In this document: positions 56,541-64,000 of the stretch, piece after piece
Layout of the letters: the number at the start of each line of letters is the position of its first letter
How positions within the stretch are numbered: the stretch's first letter is position 1
From: Rosellinia necatrix
Lineage: Eukaryota > Ascomycota > Sordariomycetes > Xylariales > Xylariaceae
Reading direction: 5' to 3'
DNA: 64,000 bases
Assembly (NCBI GenBank): GCA_021209875.1
Contig: JAGYVD010000008.1
Span: 2,789,501 to 2,853,500, forward strand
The notes under the pieces: generated by a model
Database searches by the model: none
Told to the model about the DNA's origin: nothing
What the model saw: the letters and a program-made list of their open reading frames with translations, nothing else
Position numbers and translations under genes: made by a program

Positions 56541-56638
56541 TTCTTCTTCTTCTTCTTCTTCTTCTTCTTCTTCTTCTTCTTCTTCTTCTTCTTCTTCTTC
56601 TTCTTCTTCTTCTTCTTCTTCTTCTTCTTCTTCTTCTT
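56541..56638 (-). repeat. (GAA)n repeat, ~32 units, in CGS leader
   Basis: Almost pure TTC triplets on the plus strand, so (GAA)n on the coding strand, ending 13 nt before the start codon of the CGS-like gene. A T20+ tract follows at about 56670-56691. It is in the 5' leader or core promoter. Confidence 0.95.
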
Positions 56639-58399
56639 TTCTCTCTTTTCCTTTCCTTCCCTTTCTTTCTTTTTTTTTTTTTTTTTTTTTTGTTTTGGTG
56701 GCGAATAATGAGATGGTTATTGTTTGGTATTGATTGATTGATATGGTGTTTGTATCTCTAGGGCCAATGTCTGTCTTACAACGGATGTCTCCGTCCACTC
56801 GCCCTCTTCGTCCTGGTTCAATTGAGTCAATTCTTTCTAGGGTAAGTCTGTAAAACGGCTACAATCTATTTGCATAGGTAGGCACTCGTTTGTTTGGTGA
56901 TGGAAAGGAGAGAACGAGAAGGTAGCTATCGTGAGGCTAGGATGGCTGGTCGGGTGTAAAGTATATGCATGAAACAATCGAGACAGGCCGTCTACGATGA
57001 TCCTTGGTTGCCAAATAACCGGGTCCGTGGTTGGCTGCCGGAATCGGAGCTGAATTCTACTTTTGCGCCATTCCATAGGCGCATGTCAATCCGGCCCGCT
57101 GCTTTATTTTTATTTTTATTTTTTATTTTATTTTATTTTATTTTATTTCTTTTCGATGTTACTTCTTTGCCTACCTATGTAGATATCTACCCACTAGTTC
57201 ATCTTGCTCTAATCTCATGCGGAGGTTCGGCAAGTAGTTCGGTATCTCGGATCAAAGAAGATCGGATTTATTTAGGTTCAAAAGAAGTAAGTATAATTGG
57301 TCGTCGTCGTCGTCGTCGTTGTACTTGTACTACCTACCTACTGTCTACTGTAGTGGAGAGTGGGACGTTTAGTTAGTCGGCGGGAAATTCACGACGGGAT
57401 GAATCACCACCCCCCCTTCCCCCCTAGTTCCTGCTTTCCTTTCCCCGTGTTCTTATTCGCGAATCGTCCTGTGGATTGCTCCTTTTAGCATAGGGGTCCA
57501 TATCAGTGCCAAATTGTGTCACGACTTGACGACTGTGCCAGGGTACACGGTTATTTACTTCCCGAACTATGGGCATATTACACTAAGTAGATACAACCCC
57601 AATTCATGCTTCGGCACAGCTGCAGTCAGGTACAGGGAAATATGACTGTTCCGACACGGACATACACCCCCCCTGTGCCTGTGCTTGTACATACGTCGCG
57701 ACGGAATCGGTGTTATTCATTTATTTTTTATTCCCCCTCCCCCCCCCCTACTCTACTGGGTGCCTAGCTAATGCTAATCGGCGAAGGCATTCGGGTGACA
57801 TTTTCAGGGGCGTGGGACGTACAGATGTTTGTAAAGACACGCACCCAACGACCAATCAGGTAGTATGGAACCGGCTCTCTATGTCGGGCGCCAATCAACC
57901 ACGGGAAACGAACAGTAAGGCCTATACGTCATCGGCCTTTAAAGTGGGCAGGCGCAGAGACGCCATGCCTAATTGCTTACAATGTCTGATGTCTCACCAG
58001 CAAGCAGTCCTGGACCGTTTGCCGCTACGAGAGCTTGAAAAGGGGAAAGATGAGACCAAGCAAAGGCCACCTCACCTCATGGTCTTCCCTTAGCAGCTGC
58101 TGGTTATAGATGTATAAGTTCAGTAGTATGTTCTCCTGGATATATACATCGCGTATATCATATAATTAACCATGGGCTCTGAAGGCGACGCGATGCCCAT
58201 TTCTAATCTTGTTGACGACATCGTGATAGAACGCAATTGAGAAGTGGTGGTATCTGGCCAATGTAGAGGCGCATCAAGATGAAGTGCCTGTTTTTCATTC
58301 GGATTGAACTTGCGGCCCAAATACACGGGGAATACCCATTTGCCGCCACCAATCCATGGTATTCGTTTACCCTCGCTAATCCCCGTGGACTATTCCACG
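56639..58399. other. Intergenic upstream of CGS-like gene and downstream of TAN1
   Basis: No gene seen. A TTTTA pentamer tract lies at about 57105-57150, (GTC)n at about 57302-57320 and C9 near 57742. Confidence 0.6.
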
Positions 58400-59896
58400 T
58401 TAAGCCTTGCCTTCTTCCTCTGCCTCTGTCGGCTTTCCCGGCTCTTCTGAATCACCCGCCGACTTCGCCGCCGCTGCATATAGTTCATGTATGTTATATC
58501 GTTTCATGGCTTCCCAATCTTGACCAACGACACTCATGCCAAGGAAGGTCTGAGAAAGTAGGTCAGTAAAGTAGTGAGAGACCAGAGACCTGCAAGAACC
58601 GCCGATAGAGACGTCGCGTCACATACCTGGAAGATCTCTATTATGATGACCTTGTCTGGGTTTTTGAGCTCTACCTTATGCCTGTTCGAGATCATACTAG
58701 CAACCTTGTTGATGACATCAATGCGCTTTAGTGTCGTATGCGCTCGAATGGTCGGACGAATGGCATACTATTGGTTGGAATTAGCGTCAATCGAAGCTCG
58801 ACAACCTGATAGATCTAATTTTCTGAAGATTTTTTTTTTAAAAAAAAAAAAAAAAAAGACAAAAGACATTGGATGCGTTGCGAGGAGGGCTAGAAATAAA
58901 AGAGGCAATCCCCCTTCATCCGAACATATACTTACTGAAAAGGCCTCGCCCTCGCCATCACTAGCCTCCGCCTCACCCTCCCCGAGCCGAAAGTGCGAGG
59001 CCAGGACCTTGTTCGCGACCTCCTCGAGGCCCTTCTCGGTCGCCTTGCCGGTGAGGGTGATGGGGGTGAGCTTGTTGATGAACCGCGACCGCCACACGCT
59101 ACGGTCCGCCGCCGCCGCCGCGTCCTGGGAGATCTCGCGGACCAGCGCCAGCGGGTCCACGGGCGCGCGCGTGCGCATGAAGAGCACGCAGTCGACGTTC
59201 ATCTTCAGCAGGTCGAACGGCGCGGCCGCGTCCTTGGGCTTCTTGCTGCCTTTGCTTGTCACCGTCGGCTCCCGCATGGCCGCGAGCTCCTTCTCGATCG
59301 CCGTCTCGATGTCCTCCTCCTCCTCCTCCTCCTCCTCAGCCCCGGCCTCTTCCTCTCCCGCACCATCCTTGGCACCGTCGGGGTCGATGCCGAACAACTT
59401 CTTACCGTACTAATTTTTTTTTTCATTTATTATTATTTTAGTTTTCTCTCAGTTTAAGCCCCCATGTATGCATATGGATGCATACACGGCGGACCGCGCC
59501 CCCAAGAATACAGTGGGAGGGGAATGGATCTCACCTCGTCGCACATGGAGAGGATCTCGTCGGCGGCCTTCATCTCCTTGTGCCGCTGGCACGTCACCCA
59601 GAACCCCTGGTCGCCGACCTCGAGCGACCGGCCCCGGAGCGCCGCCATCTTCGCCTTGTGGCTCGGCGTCATCCACTTGCCCTGGTTGCCTCCCTGTTTT
59701 CCATGTGCGCGCGCAAGGCAGGCTTCTGGTTAGATGAAGAAAAAAACGTTTCGTTCAAACAAAATACGCGCTCGCGACGACCCGGATCGGTCAGAATTTC
59801 CCGTACCTTGCTCCTCTTGAAGTGGGAGCCGCCGCCCCGACCGCCGCTGCTGCCGCCCGAGGCGTCGTCATGCTTTCTCTTCCCGTTGGTCTCCAT
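58400..59896 (-). CDS. Tan1, THUMP-domain tRNA acetylation adaptor
   Basis: Partner of the Kre33/NAT10 acetyltransferase for N4-acetylcytidine at position 12 of tRNA-Leu and tRNA-Ser. Five exons on the minus strand (59807-59896, 59535-59693, 58936-59409, 58627-58767, 58400-58549) join in phase to 337 residues. Exon 1 is METNGKRKHDDASGG with a Gly-rich stretch. Exon 2 has the diagnostic KWMTPSHK and GDQGFWVTCQRHKEMKAADE. Exon 3 has an acidic patch of eight Glu, then FDLLKMNVDCVLFMRTRAPV and RFINKLTPIT. Exon 4 starts YAIRPTIRAHTTLKR (THUMP), and exon 5 starts TFLGMSVVGQDWEAMKRYNI. The tail is Glu/Lys-rich. Frame intact. Confidence 0.95.
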
Positions 59897-60637
59897 CGTC
59901 GCGGATTATCTCGGTTGGCCGGGGTTGATCCCTAGCTTGTGCGATTGTGGAGGTAGTGGACGCTTGAAGTAAAAAAAAAAAAAAACACTATGTAACGTGA
60001 TCGAAAAGGTTGTTTTTGTTTTTAAGAATGAGTCAATCGCCCTTTGCCCTTCTCAGGCCCTCGTTGGTAGTACCTGCCGGGCTCAAGTTCCCTGATTTCA
60101 ATTAGGTGTTGGTCCGTGCACGGCCTATCGCACCTGGCCACTTTATCGGTGACAAAGTAGGAGCGCTGAGGTTGTTAGGTGGAAATAGAGTTACCAGCAA
60201 CGCAATACAGCTTCTTTGGCTGCTTATATAAGTACCCATCATGCCCGAAAATATCATGTAATATATAGTGAGAAGCTATGTCTATCTTGGTAGATTCAAG
60301 ATCTCAAGATCTCATTCAAGACGTCTTGTTTGCGTCGATGAGCTGAAAAAGGGTACCTTGGGCTTTCAGACAAACATAAGCAAGCAGAACTCAATATGTG
60401 AAAGATATCTAAGTACCTGGTGCATGTGACATTTTGCATAAACAGCTCTCTCTATGTACACCATTCTACCACCTGAACCATGTCTTGCCCCAAGCATAAG
60501 AAGCCGCGCCAGACCAAAAGGTATCATGCTAATGGTAGACAAGGCAACGACCCCGAGTATGCATAATTCTATCCACCCTCCTTTTTTTATTCCCCCATAT
60601 CCCACCCCGATCTATGCGCCGCCCAGGAATCACTGCA
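59897..60637. other. Intergenic between TAN1 and LRO1
   Basis: Contains the TAN1 promoter and the LRO1 3' flank. An A14 run lies near 59970. No gene seen. Confidence 0.6.
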
Positions 60638-62591
60638 TTAGTACGTTTCTTCCTCCTCGTATATCTTCACGTTGTCCGCGTACTCCCGGATATTGCTAAT
60701 GATCGAGTCTGCGATCTCATCTCCCTTCCCGCCCGCTACTCTCAACACCAGCTCGTTGAGGGTCTGTCGGCCCAGGATATCGACATGGTCTGCCGTGTTG
60801 GGTCCGCCACGAGGGTTGAACCGTTCCGGTTGGTGCGGCATCTCGATCACCGTAATCTTTACCCCTGCCGGGTTGTATCGCTTCATGCGCCACCCTTTAG
60901 AGCACATATAGCCCGTACTCAAAAGATTGACTGTGCCGTCACCTTCACCCATGATCACACCGTGGTCGATCTCATCGACTATCAAGCCTGTATCAATGGT
61001 GATATTCAGCTTGGTGAGGTTTGGAAGATCAGGCGGTCTGTAGTAGTAGCCTCGCTCGGTTGGCTTTCCCACGCCATAAAAGCAGAACACCTTTAGGTTA
61101 GGTGCTAGAGGAAGCCTGGTTTCCAGGGGGTTGATCCACTTGCGTGGTTGTAACTCGTTGGCTTCCACCTCGGCCCTGGTGTGGGCGATCCCGTGAGAGT
61201 AGCTGCGAAGAATCTGGTCCCGATACCAGTCGTCGCTGGTATCCAGCAGATACTCCATAGCTTTAGAAACCGTGAAATTTTGTTGGGGGGTTGTCCAATT
61301 CCCGCCAGCTCGGAAATTCAGGAATGAACCGAAAGAGCGATGCTGGCCGGGCTGATCATCCGGTGCCCAAGTCAAATTACCCCAAACCGCCTCTCCTCCC
61401 ATCGGAAGCATCGACGAGATACCCGGCATGGCGCGAAAGATCTCCGCCCTCTCTTCCCTACTAAGGAACTTCTCGAGGCCGTATACAGCGAATGAGTTCA
61501 GCTGAGCGGTGTCTCGCATCTCACCCGATAAGACCGCTGTGACGTCTTTCACGGCGCCGAGCATACAGCCACTGATATTAATCCACGCCTCGACATGTTT
61601 ATCTACCCAGTCGTCGCCCCCCTTCCCGCCCAATTCCGAGGCGACCCAGTGGAAGAAGTAGAAGGTCACCTGGGAGCCCATGCTGTGTGACGCAAGGACC
61701 GCCTTTTTGCCCGAAATCTCGTGCGCCATCTCGATGTGGTTTTTCAACCTGGTAAAGTATTGATCTCGGATTTCGAGGTTCTCATATGACAGTCGCCAGT
61801 CATAAGCGGCAGTGAAAGCATTGGTCGGATCATAGCCCAAGGAAGCCAGATTCTCGAATATTTTGCTCCAAATCCAATAGCCCGTAATAAAGAAGTCGGT
61901 AGCGTCGAAGCCCTGAGCGGCTCGTAGTTTCAGGCCCGGGGGGTCCAGCCCCGTCTTCTTATCCAGCATGATATGCTGTTTCCATACTTCCTTGTCTGAT
62001 AGCAGGGCCCTCATCATCGTCCAACTACCCCATAGTCGCCTCCGAAAATATGGTCGAGAGACGTTGCCAGTGCCCCAGGACTCCAAACCTGTAGAAATGA
62101 CGCCGGGCACCATGATGATCGGATGATGAACTCCCAAACCCTCGGCCCGTGCTTTGATGCCCACAGAAAAGGCATCGGAGCTCTCCATAAACTCGTTGTT
62201 GCTCTTCATCCCCCCACTAGTGCGTTAGTCTAGGCCTCCGGCCGGACCAGAGGCTGTCAAACGTACTATCAAGTCTTTCAGGTCGGCGACGAAGCTAGAG
62301 GGGAGGACATCGAGCAGACTGTCGACGCTCAGCTCGCCGAGCTCTGGAAACTCAATGAGATCGTTGCTCCGGGCGAGGAAGCCGGTGGCGATGAGTCCAA
62401 AGAGACTCCCGAGCAGGAATATGAACGTATTCCGCCTCTTCCGGGTGGGTAGCTTGTCGCGCTGGTGGACGATCTTGATCTTGTCGCCAGGCTTCACGGG
62501 GCTCTGGTCGCGAGGGAATTCGGAGGCGGAGAGGGGGGGATTTCGAGGACGGCCCGGCGCCGACTGCGCGGCGGCGAAGGTCGGAGGCCAT
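60638..62591 (-). CDS. Lro1-type phospholipid:diacylglycerol acyltransferase, frame broken at two homopolymers
   Basis: ER enzyme making triacylglycerol by moving an acyl chain from a phospholipid to diacylglycerol. Exon 1 (62267-62591) starts MASDLRRRAVGAG. At a G7 run (62533-62539, C7 on the coding strand) it must shift frame to reach VKPGDKIKIVHQRDKLPTRK and the single membrane helix NTFIFLLGSLFGLIATGFL. Exon 2 (60638-62216) begins with a G6 run (62210-62215), which also needs one base fewer to join MKSNNEFMESSDAFSVGIKA. Further on come HHPIIMVPGVISTGLESWG, the nucleophile SHSMGSQ and the catalytic His in TADHVDILG. Exons are 325 and 1579 nt, each one over a multiple of three. Repaired length is 633 residues. 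Confidence 0.9.
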
Positions 62592-64000
62592 ATTCGAGCT
62601 CCTTCACATGTCAGGAACCGCTCAGGTGTCGGGGTCGGAGCCGAGATCGAGGCCTCGATGTTGTTGGTAGGAATTGAGGGATCCGATTTGGGGGGGGGCT
62701 GGCGCGTCTTGTGTGAGACAGCTTTATCGCGATACAGGAGCCGGTATCAAAATGCCTGTGTGTAAGACATACCACGGGGGGTTGTTTTTTGTACCTGAAC
62801 GATAATACATTCCGTTGGTCTATCCCGTGGTGAGGACCTGATTGACAGGGACCGCCCTTCGACTAGTTACCTAGTATTTGATCTGGAACCTCATAGATAG
62901 GTTTTACCATCCCGAACCGGAGTGGGAAGCCAACCTGAGCCACGCCGCTTTTAGCCTGAGCCTGAGCCCTGTCCTGAGCAAGACCCGGTTTTTCATAGTC
63001 TTATATGAACAAAAATCTGCATAATCTCTAATACATGTACTTACTATAATTGCATAAAAATAAAACCGTTTAACTATTATAAACCGGATTTTAGTGCGTA
63101 TTGCAGGACGGTCCGTCCTAGCGACTTCTTAGGAAGTCGCACGAACATAACAAAACGCAAGCGCAAGCTTTTTTTTTTTTTGCTACTGCCCACCTTCCTT
63201 TTAATTAATTAATCTAGCTAACAACGCCGACCGCATCTCTGGAATTATATGCGCCGCCTATACTACCGATGTCCTATCGTGCTATTTGCCCCGATTTTGT
63301 TTTTATTACCCACCTTCGACTATTTGCCTGCCATGTTTTCTAAACCCCTTCCATTTTATTGTCAGGTCCAATAATGACCCTGCTAGCTACCACCCGACAC
63401 CTAGGGTGGTTCTAGTACTGGAAATGGGTGTATATAAGGACCTTCGGGACCCCCTTGGGTCTTGAAGGGTTCAGGAATCAATTGTTAACCCTATTGAGCC
63501 CTAAATACAACCACCTACGGCCTAAAACATGCCTATCTATTCACTCCGTGATACCTACCCCTTACAACGGCGTCCTCGGTGCTAGCTTTTCCAAGCCTGT
63601 GCTAGTACAGCCTCGGACTGGCACCACGCCGACAGCCATCTGCGAACGCCATGCTGGTCCTAGCCGTACTGGTACAAACTTCTCTTCGTGTTGCTATACT
63701 ATCTTAAATTTAGAGTTTCCCTTTTTAATAATAGCATATCTACTTTATTATCTCCCTGAATACAGCATTGTTGCGCTAAAATAGCATTATGACTTAAATA
63801 ATAATAATAATAATAATAATCTCTCTGAATACCGCTAACTAATGTTTAGTCGCTTCCTATAGTCGCCATTTGCGGCCTGGCTGGGTGCAGAGCGGCAGTT
63901 CCGACAGCCTCTCGATGCAAGATGGTGTAGTGGTCGATGGAAGCAGGATATTATTAATAGGAATGGGCGTTGGAGAGATAGGGTGATGACTGCATGTATA
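62592..64000. other. AT-rich edge with hairpins, possibly repeat-derived
   Basis: After the LRO1 promoter the sequence becomes AT-rich, with a T12 run near 63170, TTAATTAATTAAT and (ATA)n near 63799-63820. A TATATAAGG box at about 63432 precedes a short open frame with no known match. The texture recalls a decayed mobile element, but no transposase, reverse transcriptase or paired LTR is visible. Confidence 0.4.
63106..63140. repeat. Two adjacent perfect inverted repeats
   Basis: GGACGGTCCGTCC (63106-63118, palindromic around a central T) is followed at once by an 8-bp stem GCGACTTC/GAAGTCGC with loop TTAG (63121-63140). Such paired hairpins are common at ends of small DNA transposons or in structured RNA. 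Confidence 0.8.

Noticed and set aside
56514..56798. Minus-strand frame with a long Glu run
   Set aside because: It is the (GAA)n repeat read in frame; its start and flanks resemble no protein.
63428..63784. 118-codon frame near the right edge
   Set aside because: It follows a TATA-like box, but no homology is recognised and the region is AT-rich and repeat-like.

Overview
The window is nuclear DNA of a filamentous ascomycete, most likely a Sordariomycete. Genes are GC-rich and split by short introns with GTRNGT donors, CTRAC-type branch sites and YAG acceptors. The protein set is conserved fungal housekeeping, and intergenic DNA is AT-richer with microsatellites and recurring TACCTAGGTA-type motifs. 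I see no prokaryotic operons, CRISPR arrays or intact transposons. Species cannot be fixed from this sequence alone.

Layout: 1-3.9 kb, no gene. 3.9-4.7 kb, secreted GH25 muramidase. 5.43 kb, tRNA-Pro(UGG). 6.4-8.2 kb, six-exon EamA/SLC35-type transporter. 9.0-9.7 kb, mitochondrial ribosomal protein uS17m. 10.4-12.3 kb (-), Ecd/SGT1-type regulator, divergent from SMC6 at 13.0-16.7 kb. 17.2-18.2 kb (-), COQ9. 18.2-25.7 kb, no gene, ending in the leader of a ten-exon three-RRM RNA-binding protein (25.7-29.2 kb). 31.4-32.2 kb (-), SRP14. 33.2-34.4 kb (-), D-2-hydroxyacid dehydrogenase, divergent from an Sgd1/NOM1 ribosome-biogenesis factor (35.6-38.2 kb). 39.9-41.8 kb, mitochondrial dihydrolipoamide dehydrogenase. 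41.8-49.5 kb, no gene. 49.5-52.8 kb, A-T-R adenylate-forming reductase. 54.3-56.5 kb (-), cystathionine gamma-synthase-like enzyme behind a (GAA)n leader repeat. 58.4-59.9 kb (-), Tan1. 60.6-62.6 kb (-), Lro1-type PDAT. 62.6-64 kb, AT-rich DNA with hairpins.

The genes serve separate core processes (translation, RNA handling, chromosome maintenance, mitochondrial metabolism, lipid and sulfur metabolism). There is no metabolic cluster: the only secondary-metabolism-like enzyme stands alone.

Two patterns stand out. First, four conserved genes (uS17m, COQ9, the RRM protein, LRO1) are each broken only at G/C homopolymers of 6-7 bases. Seven sites in all carry one surplus base, and at each the conserved reading resumes one frame over. 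Other 7-base runs, in three intact genes, are correct. Consensus error is the likeliest cause, but this needs raw reads. Second, the RRM gene has an extreme exon structure: a 4-nt first coding exon holding the start codon, a 938-nt first intron and an 8-nt microexon inside RRM1. I found no convincing wholly new biological system.
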